Shown here: positions 47,189 through 57,231 of the stretch, in pieces | How the letters are laid out: each line of letters starts with the position of its first letter | Numbering within the stretch: position 1 is the first letter of the stretch | Origin: Phytophthora colocasiae | Lineage: Eukaryota; Oomycota; Peronosporomycetes; Peronosporales; Peronosporaceae | Length of the DNA stretch: 64,000 nt | Direction: 5' to 3' | NCBI GenBank assembly: GCA_018806915.1 | Contig: JAGKQI010000105.1 | Location: 682,001-746,000, forward strand | Notes under the pieces: model-generated | Database searches by the model: none | Told to the model about the DNA's origin: nothing | What the model saw: only the letters and a program-made list of their open reading frames with translations | Position numbers and translations under genes: made by a program

Positions 47189-48076
47189 ATGATGTCACTG
47201 CTCGCTCAGCCGCTCTCCCCACGCACCAGCAGCACGCTGATCTTCGGATCTTACGATGGCATCGCCAACGTCGCACCGGCCCCACCTCAGATCTCCACTC
47301 CGACTGCCAAAGATCGGCCGTTCGTGTGCGAGGAACCCGGTTGCGGCCGCCGGTTTAACCGCAAGTTCACACTCAGCGAGCACAAGAAGACGCATACAGG
47401 CGAGAAGCCGTACGTGTGCCCACTGGCCGAATGCAGTCGGCGCTTCAGTACGTCGGGCAACCTAGCGCGCCACAAGCGCCTGCACGCGTCGCTCAAACCT
47501 TTCGAGTGCGATATCAACGGCTGCAAGCGGTCGTTCCCCAGTCAGGAGAAGCTCGACCATCACATCAAGATCCACACCGGTCGGAGGACGCACATGTGCC
47601 GCGTCACCGGCTGCACCAAGACATTCAGCACTGCCGGCAATCTCACGCGCCACATCAAGAATCGGCACCCGGAGCTCATCCGGAGCACCTTCCCGTCGTA
47701 TCCGTACGCGCGCGCGAGCCCCGTGCACCGGCCAATGCCCACGCCGCACCTTATGCCGGCAGATCACAATGATCATCACCGGACGGCGTCGTCACCGCAC
47801 ATGATGGCCGTTGCCGAACCTATGAAACTCGAGCCGGTGCCTCCGGTGTTCTCGCCTGACTCGGTGGAGCTCTCGTCGTTCCAGGACGAGCTGTCGGCCT
47901 TTCAAATGACCTGCGAGCCGCCCGTGCAGCCTTTTATCACAAGGTCTCCACGGGATATGGTCCACAGCACAAGTACAACCGATCACATGGTAGAAGTTGC
48001 CGTGAGCGACATTGCCCGCTGCAGCATGAGCGTGCTGGATGAGGTCATTGAGTTCGAGTTGACTAAGAACGTCTAA
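47189..48076 (+). CDS. C2H2 zinc-finger protein with four tandem fingers
   Basis: 295 aa, no intron. Four fingers lie at about residues 46-160. All follow the TFIIIA-like C-x4-C-x12-H-x3-5-H spacing (for example FVCEEPGCGRRFNRKFTLSEH, with HTGEKPY linkers). Fingers 2 and 4 share FSTSGNLARH and FSTAGNLTRH, which suggests similar base contacts. The C-terminal part is Pro/His/Met-rich with acidic stretches (DEVIEFELTKNV at the end), a plausible activation region. Such tandem fingers usually bind DNA in a transcription factor. The start MM at 47189 follows a run of GCC codons in the 5' region. Confidence 0.85.
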   Translation: MMSLLAQPLSPRTSSTLIFGSYDGIANVAPAPPQISTPTAKDRPFVCEEPGCGRRFNRKFTLSEHKKTHTGEKPYVCPLAECSRRFSTSGNLARHKRLHASLKPFECDINGCKRSFPSQEKLDHHIKIHTGRRTHMCRVTGCTKTFSTAGNLTRHIKNRHPELIRSTFPSYPYARASPVHRPMPTPHLMPADHNDHHRTASSPHMMAVAEPMKLEPVPPVFSPDSVELSSFQDELSAFQMTCEPPVQPFITRSPRDMVHSTSTTDHMVEVAVSDIARCSMSVLDEVIEFELTKNV

Positions 48077-48750
48077 GTGAGTGGTGTAGGCTATTGAATA
48101 TTCCCCGTATATTGCTACTAGTACATGTAGACTTTGATTCCCAACCACCACCGATTCTCTATATCATTGTCATGTTTAGACGTATGTACAGGAATTGCTT
48201 TCGCTTCTTCCTCGTGCCGTGCGCGTGTTCGTCCGGCATCCAAAGGAGCCCACGAAGCAACCAACCGAGCGCTTCCGATAGGCCGACACGTAAATCCCTG
48301 CTTGGCGTGCATCCACTTCAACCACGATGCAGCGTGAGGCCCTCGCTATGAACGTTTAGCGGACACCGCCGGCATCGCATGCGCTGAACTGCAACCGTTG
48401 CAACGTACCTGCGCTTGAAGTGGGAACGCTCAAATCGAAGACAAGCTCTTTCTGCTGTCCTGCTCTTTTCCTCGACTTCAAGTTGCCCCTGAAGCTCAGG
48501 ACGTTTGGAGGTGCCCCACCAAGCTCTTGCACCAGAATCCGGACGCGTAATACTTGTCCATACGGCAACTTGCCCGGGGTTGTTGCTATGGAGTTGAGCG
48601 TCGGCGTGAGCTTCGTCTCGTCTCTTCAAGATCGAACGGAGCCACCGTAGAGCCCACGACCTTGGCGCAGAGATACTGTACAGCAGCTACCTTTGCTTGC
48701 CAGCCATCGAGCGCGTACCATCAGCGGCGCCTGACGTCACGCCGAACAAA

Positions 48751-48795
48751 GTGCGTCGAGAACAGGTGCGTTGAGGACAGGTGCGTCGAGGTCCG
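48751..48795. repeat. 15-bp tandem repeat, three copies
   Basis: GTGCGTCGAGAACAG, GTGCGTTGAGGACAG and GTGCGTCGAGGTCCG follow each other without gaps. Slippage or a binding array is possible; no neighbouring gene depends on it. Confidence 0.8.
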
Positions 48796-49364
48796 AGACA
48801 AGTCACAGCTTCGTGTCGTGTCGTGTGCTTAGAAATTCCAGCCTCGGCGTATTAAACATGTAGCCTAAATCATGTAAAACGAACGGAGCGGCCACGCGTG
48901 CGCCGCTGGCGAGCGAGAAGTTGGAGAACAGGTGCCGCTGGACCCGAATTTCCGGTGCGAAGTTGAACGGACGGGCTGGTTGCAAATCCAATGCTTACCG
49001 AACTTCAAACTGACAGGACCAGGCCGTCGGCCGTCGGAGCTCTATTACGGCAGGTGCACGACGAGTGCAGCCAGCAGCGTCCCCAGGTGAGGTCCTCCTC
49101 ACGGTGACGGGCGAGTGCATCTCACGAGGTTTTAGTTGTTCGCTCCTCTTAGTAGTGATGGTCGTGCCTTTTGCTCTTATTCTCCGTGAGGGACATGTTT
49201 GTAGTTCAGTCCATTCTGTTGTTTACCGCACGGCACAATACCCGACGCGCCATCTATCTAGGTACAAAACTCAAGTAAAAGAGCTGCGAACGTCGCCGCA
49301 TTGCCATAGGTGAAGTTCTTCTGCCATCATGGGAATAGTCTCCCGCAGCGGAGAAGGACTTAAG

Positions 49365-49381
49365 GGCCTCAAATTGAGGCC
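49365..49381. repeat. 17-bp palindrome
   Basis: GGCCTCAA, one A, TTGAGGCC. It is a perfect 8-bp stem around one base, 18 bp before a longer palindrome. Confidence 0.8.
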
Positions 49382-49399
49382 GGGCCAACAAGTTGTTAA

Positions 49400-49430
49400 A
49401 GCAGAGGGGTTGTTGAACAACCCCTCTGCT
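49400..49430. repeat. 31-bp perfect palindrome
   Basis: AGCAGAGGGGTTGTT, one G, then the exact complement AACAACCCCTCTGCT. A 15-bp stem with a one-base centre could extrude as a cruciform or be the tip of a foldback element. Confidence 0.85.
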
Positions 49431-50299
49431 CCAATCCTGCCAAGTTGCAGTGTTCGCCTGGTCACATGCGAGACAGTCCGAGCGCATCGCGTTCTGGATC
49501 TGCTGCACTGCTCGGTGCTAAACAGACTTGCCTGGACCTCTCAAAACAATTTTCACTTGAGCAGTGCAAGCAATTCATTCGGGTTTTGAGCGACGGAGGA
49601 ACGCACGTTTGGAACCGAATGAAGTCGTATCTAAGATCGCATTTAACCCCCCCCCTTCCAGTGAACGTCGAGGCAATGATGCAAGTCACGTCCTCCTACC
49701 GCAAATACCCTGTGACGGAGTTATTGTTGTGCAGCAAATTATTCCGACCTAGCGCCCCACCAAGATGCGACGTATAATACCGCGGGCGCTGTTCTTCAGA
49801 AGTCATCACTAGGGCGACTAAGTCGCTTGATCGTGGCGATTTGTGTCCGGGTGCCCATCGCTGCGTAACGCAGCCTGCGTTAAATGGGGCTGCGTTAAAG
49901 GAGCCACGTTATCCGAAATGCACGACGGCGGTGGGGACGACCAAGGTGATGATGAGTTTGTAGATGCTTTGTGAGGGCATCATGTGTACTAGTACGAGTT
50001 TTTGCGATTTTGAAATGTAGAGGCATTGCCCGGGGGTAGATGCATTAGGACTCCTAATGCTACGGCAGTGCTGTGATGGGTATTGCACAGAGCAAGACGT
50101 GGAACGTCAATACCATTATATGGAGAATGCTTCCTGCTCACCCAGACTTTGACTTTGCAAAGAATTTGTCGAGTAAATAAGTGCGTGCCATCTCCGGTAG
50201 AATGAAACCTTGGGCGTTCAATGTACTGTCTTGCTTAGAGTACACCAGCATTGAGGAATTAACAGCCGTCTCAATGGCAAAACCCATGTACATACACTA

Positions 50300-50387
50300 C
50301 TAGTATATAATACATGTAGCTCCAACGCAGCATGCTTCACCTAGTATATACTAGTAATACATGTTGTTCCAACGCAGCATGCTTCAC
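50300..50387. repeat. Tandem duplication upstream of epsilon-tubulin
   Basis: A 41-bp unit (50300-50340) and a 47-bp unit (50341-50387) share CTAGTATATA, AATACATGT and CCAACGCAGCATGCTTCAC. The second ends 115 bp before the epsilon-tubulin ATG. It may double a promoter motif. Confidence 0.75.
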
Positions 50388-50502
50388 CAGCACTTTTGTT
50401 TGCTGGAGCAAGTACATGTAGTTTGGATAGTTTAGGTAGTTTTGCAATACCCGGTTTTGTCCAAGTAGGCTGGAGCTCTCTTTGGTACGGTAATCGCCGG
50501 CG

Positions 50503-52145
50503 ATGCCTCGGGAGCTCATTACGCTGCAGGTTGGTCAATGTGGTAACCAGATCGGCCGCCAGTTCTGGCAATTGGCGCTGGAGGAGCACGCGCAGTACGC
50601 CAAACGGTCCCAATTCGACGAGAGCATGAGCAGCTTCTTCCGCAACGTGGACTCACGCTTCTCGCCGGCCGTGGATCTGCCGTTCAACGGCGGTCGGTCG
50701 CCAATCAAATCGCTCAAGGCCCGCGCGATCCTCGTGGACATGGAACAAGGGCCCGTAGCTGAGACCTTGGCCGGACCTTTAGGCGAACTCTTCGACCAGC
50801 AGCAGTTGCTCACGGACGTGTCCGGGTCGGGCAACAATTGGGCGCACGGCCATTGTCTCTACGGCCCCAAATACAGGGACCAGCTGCAGGACACGCTCCA
50901 TCGGGCTGTGGAGCTCTGTGACTCATTGCAGTCGTTCTTCGTCATGCATTCTATGGGAGGAGGCACAGGTTCAGGCTTAGGCACGTACATCATCGGCCTC
51001 CTGGAAGACCTGTACCCGGACGTGTACCGGTTCGCGACCGTCGTGTTCCCGTCCGAAGACGACGACGTCGTGACTTCCCCTTATAACAGCATGTTGGCAC
51101 TACGAGAACTGACTGAGCACGCTGACTGTGTGCTGCCTATTGAGAACGAGGCGCTTATGGATCTGTGTGCGAAGATCAACCGGGGAACAGCCGCTAGTCT
51201 ATCAAATCTGTCGAGTAGTGAGAGTTCTTCCGCGCGTGTGGTGGGCGGCTCACGTCTGACAGACAGCGTGGACTTGCGAGAACTGGAGAAGTACTACAAG
51301 AGCAGCAAGGGGCCGCCGGCAACGGCGACGAAGCAGGTGAAGAAGATATACACAGCGTCACGCCCAGCCACGCAAAAGAAGACGAGCGCATTCGGAGAGA
51401 TGAACAACATTGTGGCGCACCTGCTGACGAACCTGACAAGCTCCATGCGCTTCGAAGGCCCGCTGAACGTCGATCTGAACGAGATCACGACCAATTTGGT
51501 GCCGTTCCCTAAGCTCCACTTCCTATTGTCCAGTATGAGTCCCGTGTTTGCTACTTCCGACCCGAGACAGCAGCCTCGTCGTCTCAATCAAATGTTCCTG
51601 GATGCTTTCCAAAAGTAAGTCAAGCTCTAGAGACAGATATCTACACTAGCTACGCCACTGACAAAACATCTCTCTTGCTGTTGTCTGTTTACGGTAGGGA
51701 CCACCAACTCATCCGAGCAAACCCACGAGCGAGCGTGTATTTGGCCTGTGGACTATTGATGCGAGGGAACGTGGAAGTGTCGGACATCAACGCCAACATC
51801 CAGCGGCTGCAGTCCGAGGTACGTATGATCCACTGGAACCAGGAAGGATTTAAGGTTGGAGTCTGCTCGGTGCCGCCTGTGGGGCACAAGTCGTCACTCT
51901 TGTGTTTGTCCAACAACTGCTGCATCCGAGAGACGTTCGAGCGGCTACATACACGGTTTCACAAGCTTTACAATCGCAAAGCGCACATGCACCACTACAC
52001 AGAGTTCATGGACGCTGGCATGCTGGATGAAGCGCAGGAGAACGCCCGATACCTGATTGGAGAGTACGCGAAGCTGGAGCGCTCGTCCGATGCGACGCAG
52101 CCTACCATTACGCCAAGTACGAGGCGTCTCCAACCGCTTTACTAG
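50503..52145 (+). CDS. TUBE1: Epsilon-tubulin
   Basis: Exons 50503-51614 and 51698-52145, one 83-nt intron, 519 aa. The N terminus VGQCGNQIGRQFW and the nucleotide loop GGGTGSGLGTY are tubulin. Epsilon-specific features include SLKARAILVDMEQGPV, SGSGNNWAHGH, PYNSMLALRELTEHADCVLP, the long insert of about 60 residues before NNIVAHLLTNLTSS, and the C-terminal block HMHHYTEFMDAGML. Epsilon-tubulin is needed for the triplet microtubules and appendages of centrioles and basal bodies. Its presence with DRC1 fits an organism that builds flagella. The C-terminal tail is short and neutral, unlike the acidic tails of alpha- and beta-tubulin. Confidence 0.95.
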
Positions 52146-54076
52146 AACTACAAGAACTGTCACTTATGGGCTGGTGACGAGGATCGAACAATGTTGATGC
52201 CAGTTTTTCACGTGGACTATGCGATCGTGACCAAGTGGGTTCATGCGTTTCAAATGAGCCCTGCTCATGTGTATTTGAGTCCAAGCGCCGGATTGTCTTC
52301 CGGCACACTATAAGGCTCAGTTCCATATTCGCTGACCAGAACGCAGTCTACAACCTATCGAGTCTAACAAACTCAGCGAGAATGAATCGATTAGCCAATC
52401 CGGCGATGAAGGAAATTGTGACGAGGCTCTCCCGGTCGAGTCTCTCGCTACGTGAAGTGGAAAACAAAAGTCAGCACGAACAACAGGAAACTGACAGTAA
52501 CGTGGCGTATGAGAACGCATTCATTGGACTGGGGTCGCCTTCAAACGGATCTTCACCCCAGACGGATCTACTAGCACATTTGGAGGTTGGCAGCACTGGC
52601 ATTCCGTCTGAGAAGCCGATTATGAACGTTTGGGACCGGAGGTGGCTCGGCCTCGTTATCCACAGCGTCGTAATCGGCATTGTCAGTACTGTTCTACCGC
52701 TCTGCATCTACCCGTACCTCACGTGCAATCTCAACATGGAAGGCACCCAGACACTGTCAGCACGTACACTTCTGGGACTCCCGTGGGCTCTCAAACCGAT
52801 TTTGTCTTTGATTCTTGACTGTTTCCCACTGCCAACACGGTATCGCCTCCGTTTTTCAATGCAACTGGGCTGGGCGGTGACGGCTGCGGCGTTGATCGCC
52901 ATTTTCTTCCGGACCCAACCAAAGCCGTTTTTCCAAGACCGGAGGTTGATCGGTACTCCGCTTCGGGACTTGTCAACGCAGATGAATGAAATCAACTTGG
53001 AAGCTCCAGCACACGGATCCAACTACATTTTACTGATGTGTATCGCCTCGCTGGGGTCCAGATGTAGCTGCTGATAAACTTATCCGCAATGTGGCGATAC
53101 ATCACTCTGGTGTATTGGCGTCTGAGGAGGACAATGTGTTCCAGCCTGTACTGACCAAGTACCGAGTCTTCTCCATCTTGAGTTGTTTCCCGTTCATGGG
53201 CATCGGCATGAGCGGTTGGGACTACGGCGGTGACTTTGACTTCTCGCTGGAGTACACTCAAGTCATGTTCTTCATCGGACTGGCATCTTTAGTTCCGACT
53301 GTACTTCTGAGTTTCACTGTGAGTGAAAGTCCTAGAGATCGCCGTTCTTTCAACCACGCGATGCTTGAGATCTGGTCGCTGATCCACAACAGTGGCTTCA
53401 ACCACGTGCTGCTCTGTCGATTCCTTGGCGGTATCTTCGCTGGTGTGGGTGCGACGGCAGTGAACCCAATCGCTTTTTACTACGCCGGTGTGCAACCTCT
53501 GAACGACACCGTCGTATCTTTCGTGTCCATCAGCGTGGTGCTCTGGGCCCTCCACTGGGTCGACAAGAAGGGCTGGAACGTGAACTACCGTACCGTAATC
53601 GTCGTGGGCACAATCTTCACACTCGCGTTGGACTTGGGCGCGACGATGCTCACGATCTGGGACATCGTCCGTAGCCAGTGGCTCTGGATCGGTTTACCAG
53701 TGATGGAGGCCATCCCGTCTGCGTTGGACTACACGATCTCGACTGCCGTGCTCGCTGCGATGGTGGACCCGAACGTCCGTTCAACTATGAGCGTCTCGTT
53801 CCTGGCCGGTCCGCTCGGTCTCGCGTTGTCTAAGTACGTGGACGCTCAGTTTTACGTCTCGAATCAGGAGATTATGACGGACACGACGCAGGTGCGCGAG
53901 CGAATTACAGCTACGTTTTTCATTGTGTATGCGATGCAGTTAGCCTCGTTGCTGTGGTTGCTGGCTATGCCCAGAAGCTCAAGTGAAGCTCATGACTCCA
54001 AGGTTCGGAGCGGGACGTCAACGGTTCGGGGCGTGGGGCTATTGTTATTGCTGGTTGGAAGTTTCTTGTTCGTGGT

Positions 54077-54356
54077 TGTTGAAGTAATGATTTGCGCAGA
54101 GATATTAGTACGACAGGTAGGTCTTAAAGAAGGATCGAAGTTAATAAATGGAGAAGCCTTGTGACTTGGAGATGGTAAAAGAAGTAGTTGTGTGGGAGCT
54201 TGTAAAAAGCAGAAGTGATGAATTAGAGATTCTGGTGTTCTGGAGGGGAGTTAATCTCCACCAACCAGTCCAGTTAGGTACGATTTCTCTGTATGGAACT
54301 GCACAATTTAATACCCCTAGATAGGTGTCATCACTGCAGAGATGGTAACTTCAACA
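54077..54356 (-). repeat. 3' LTR of the non-coding element
   Basis: 280 bp, identical by eye to 56408-56687. It is preceded by GTGGT at 54072-54076. The adjacent polypurine tract (minus strand 54368-54358) marks it as the downstream LTR. Confidence 0.92.
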
Positions 54357-54553
54357 GCCTCCCACATCGATGAATGTGTATGACGCTCTATCTGTCGAGT
54401 AAAATTTTAATGCTCCACAGGTGGCTGATATAACAGTCCTGTGCAAACATGAATATTTACAAGAGGTAGCTCTTGTTTTGATATAGATGGTTTTTCTTTG
54501 ACCATTTGTCATTTTTTGTTGTGCAATTTTTTTTCTTGTTTCATTGTTATTTT

Positions 54554-54730
54554 GGCTACTCAGGAAAACCTAAAAGAAGGATTAAACCTGTTCACCGTAG
54601 TGGAATGTTGTTATTAACGCTTTGTTGTACGTGTTTTGAGAAAAGATACTCAGGAAAACCTTTAAGGATCAAAACCTGTTTAGTGTATCGTTGGCTACTC
54701 AGGAAACCTTTAAGGATACACCTGTTCGCC
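54554..54730. repeat. Three imperfect direct repeats inside the non-coding element
   Basis: Units starting CTACTCAGGAAAACC, ATACTCAGGAAAACC and CTACTCAGGAAACC occur at about 54557, 54647 and 54694. Each is followed by an AAGGA and an ACCTGTT element. Confidence 0.75.
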
Positions 54731-55456
54731 TTGTTGAAATTTTTAAATGTTGTGTAAGTCGTTATTTACATTGCATGTTTTGTTCTCGTTCATGCTTTTG
54801 GACGTTTCTTCACATATTTTGTTTGTGTTTTGGTTTTATATTTCTTTGGCTGAGGACTTATAGAGAATTTTTGCCTCCCAGTTTCTTAAAACTGGATCAT
54901 AGTTGATGTTGGTGTTCGTTTTCAAATTTGGTTTTACTAATTTTGTTGAGAGTTTATAACTTTCACGTTTTTGAAGAAAGGCTACAGCTTTAAAGCATAA
55001 ATAATCCCAAACAGTGTCATAAGTAGTTTACTCGTGTTTGCAGTTAATGCGCAGGCTCTCATCGTTGGGGCTAATTTCTCCCTAGAGACTCATCTAGTTG
55101 AGGAAGTGATAGATTTGTAACTATGAATCTCTGAACTGTAGTTTGCTTTCTATTGACAGAGGCTTTTGTTGGCTTGTCACGTAAATGTATGGTGCTTTAA
55201 GAACTACAATAGAAGTAGATTTAATTCTTTTATTTCTTTTTGTTAGGGAAATGTTTGAAATTCTTGCCAGTGACTGAATGTAGTTTGGCGAATGAATGAC
55301 TACGTTGGTGCCTCCCAGTTTCATACATTTCGTTAAGTATTTCTCAGCTTTGTTACCAGACAAATGTCTGTACAGTGTATATCGCTTTACATTTCTTTTT
55401 GAGTTTTTGTTTTCACATAGCCCGAAATTAATCTGGGTTATTGTATTTAACATATT

Positions 55457-55591
55457 ACAAGCTGTAGTTCTACCAGAGTAGTTCGCTACAGCTTGGCATT
55501 AAGCCAACAAATTTTGTTTTAATATTCGTGATACAACAAGCCGTAGTTCTACTACCGTAGTTCGCTACAGCTTGGCATCAAGCCAGCGAAT
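55457..55591. repeat. Two imperfect direct repeats inside the non-coding element
   Basis: Each unit of about 55 bp contains GTAGTTCTAC, GTAGTTCGCTACAGCTTGGC and AAGCCA, separated by about 20 bp. Each unit can fold on itself (GTAG...CTAC). Confidence 0.75.
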
Positions 55592-56029
55592 TGTGGTTGT
55601 ACGACTGGGATTCTACTACGTAGTACAGAGGGACATTATGACAATACTACTGTAGTAAAGCAGTTGTTTTTTTTTTTATCTCTTCGTAATCCTGCAGCAA
55701 TGCTGCGTGGCAGACGGAATTTCCTTCGCCTCAGTTTGTAAGAGCATGTATGTTTGAGTTGTATGAGCAGAGATCAGCACTCTGTGCATGCTCTATCTCA
55801 TAATTTTGTGAATACTACATGTAGTATTTCTTTCAGTCAAAAGTGTTGACGTATTACCATCGGTAGTAGTACTACGTAGATTGTACTACTATATATAAGT
55901 AGTAATCATACTGAACAAGTATGCAATGTAATTAGAGAGCTGATAGCATCTCAACTACTACATGTGGTAGTGTATGTACAGGCAGTATGCCATGTAAGCT
56001 AGCCTGCCTCCATGGGCGGTCTTACAGCG

Positions 56030-56285
56030 TCGGTGGGCTCAAGCTCAGTGGCTGGCCTGGGGCTCACCCAGCACGTCGAGCGTGCGGCGCTACAGCAACA
56101 TTGCTGACGCGGGGACACAATGGTCTCCCAGCACGGCGTACGTGCGTCTTCACAGCTCAGTGGCTGGAGCATAGGTGGAGGACTGGGCCGTTGCGTGCGT
56201 GCAGCATGGCTGACGCGGGGACACGATGGCCTCCCAGCACGGCTTACGTGCGTCTTCACAGCTCAGTGGCTGGAGCATAGGATAC
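56030..56285. repeat. Three imperfect ~100-bp repeats inside the non-coding element
   Basis: GGGGACACAATGG/GATGG, CTCCCAGCACGGC, TACGTGCGTCTTCACAG and CTCAGTGGCTGGAGCATAGG recur. This block is GC-rich, in contrast to the AT-rich rest of the interior. Open frames here are repeat artefacts. Confidence 0.75.
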
Positions 56286-56394
56286 ATGGCTCGAGGCCTG
56301 GGCCGATGCGTGACAGCCGATGTACGTCTTGGCTTGTGTCCGCGTAGCCTTGCTTCATCCTTGGCTTTCTTTATCTCCACGCTGAGGAAGCGTT

Positions 56395-56407
56395 GGGGTC
56401 CATAACC
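56395..56407 (-). promoter_or_regulatory. Primer-binding site of the non-coding element
   Basis: The plus strand reads GGGGTCCATAACC. It resembles the initiator tRNA-Met anticodon arm (compare GGGCTCATAACC at the Copia site, 27171-27182), so priming by the same half-tRNA is likely. Confidence 0.65.
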
Positions 56408-56687
56408 TGTTGAAGTAATGATTTGCGCAGAGATATTAGTACGACAGGTAGGTCTTAAAGAAGGATCGAAGTTAATAAATGGAGAAGCCTTGTGACTTGG
56501 AGATGGTAAAAGAAGTAGTTGTGTGGGAGCTTGTAAAAAGCAGAAGTGATGAATTAGAGATTCTGGTGTTCTGGAGGGGAGTTAATCTCCACCAACCAGT
56601 CCAGTTAGGTACGATTTCTCTGTATGGAACTGCACAATTTAATACCCCTAGATAGGTGTCATCACTGCAGAGATGGTAACTTCAACA
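56408..56687 (-). repeat. 5' LTR of the non-coding element
   Basis: 280 bp, followed by GTGGT at 56688-56692. The primer-binding site ends at 56407 with no gap. Confidence 0.92.
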
Positions 56688-56765
56688 GTGGTGACTGTGC
56701 ACGTGTTATCAGTGTATGAGCCGACTGCGTGTTTGATCTTCTCCGGTGGTGCTGGATGTAGCTGA

Positions 56766-57231
56766 AAGGGTCCATCAGGTGAGACGGGCATCGATTACTC
56801 ATTGCAAAGCGTAATCAATGTACACACAACGTGACAAATAGTTCACCCAAACTGGTTTCCCTCTTCAACGGACTTCTGCCGCTGTTTCGAAACATGGCAG
56901 AGCTTGGTCGGTCGTCCGGTCTTGGTTCGGTCATGTTGGCCCCGTAAGCGTCTGCCGCCATAATCCCCATGGATTTTTGTTTACTTGTGGCTGATGCTGG
57001 CACGGTAGCGGCAGGAATCTCTCTCAACCCACTCGCGTGGTTGGCTGGTTTTGTCTTATCCCATCTGGAGATTTTTTAAGGCTACCGAGTCGGTAGAGGA
57101 AATGCCACAGCATTGCCAATCGCTCCCAGTTAGCGCGCCTTCGCCCTGCTCATTCGACGACCGACCTGCAACCAACGACTCGGGGAGAAGAATTCGAGCC
57201 GCTTGTTGTTCGTCACAGGCTTGCAGAATTC
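56766..57231. promoter_or_regulatory. Upstream region of the second transporter copy, 466 bp
   Basis: Lies between the end of the broken copy and the ATG of the intact copy. It contains a short inverted string (GATTACTCATTGCAAAGCGTAATC, 56792-56815) that can form an 8-bp stem. No gene is seen; it should hold the promoter of the second copy. Confidence 0.5.

Larger units (their letters stand above)
48077..50502. other. Intergenic, about 2.4 kb, with small repeats
   Basis: No supported gene. A minus-strand frame at 48611-48356 (GKLPYGQVLRVRILVQEL onward) looks protein-like for about 85 codons but has no start and no recognised domain; it may be a gene fragment. Repeats listed separately: a 15-bp triplet at 48751-48795, palindromes at 49365-49381 and 49400-49430, and a tandem at 50300-50387 just before the epsilon-tubulin gene. 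The rest shows nothing I can name. Confidence 0.5.
54077..56687 (-). mobile_element. Non-coding LTR element (LARD/TRIM type), very young
   Basis: 2,611 bp with two 280-bp LTRs (54077-54356 and 56408-56687) that read identical by eye. They begin TGTTGAAGT and end with its exact complement ACTTCAACA. Target duplication GTGGT is at 54072-54076 and 56688-56692. The 2-kb interior is AT-rich, has no gag or pol, and consists partly of short tandem blocks. On the minus strand the primer-binding site GGTTATGGACCCC abuts the 5' LTR, and the purine tract GATGTGGGAGG abuts the 3' LTR. Both match the style of the Copia element at 21980-27604. Movement would need Copia proteins supplied elsewhere. Confidence 0.92.
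52382..56765 (+). pseudogene. BT1/folate-biopterin-type transporter, first tandem copy, broken
   Basis: The reading starts at ATG 52382 and aligns throughout with the intact copy at 57232-58989 (for example STVLPLCIYPYLTCNLNMEG and VNPIAFYYAGVQPLNDTVVS). Near 53057 eight bases are missing relative to that copy: four bases replace twelve between the Gly and Asp codons of the VGYVLADV region. The frame is lost there. Sense resumes from 53061 in the next frame. At 54077 the LTR element enters within the last span. After it, at 56693, the original C terminus continues (TVHVLSVYEPTACL) to a TGA at 56763-56765. Two lesions make it inactive. Confidence 0.88.

Noticed and set aside
46381..47192. Two overlapping plus-strand frames of 234 and 199 codons
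   Set aside because: They overlap in different frames in GC-rich DNA and show no family motif.
55987..56280. 97-codon frame in the non-coding LTR element
   Set aside because: The same 100-bp repeat is read in three successive frames, so it is not under coding selection.
56395..56407. Second tRNA-Met-like string
   Set aside because: Same reasoning: a primer-binding site of the non-coding LTR element.
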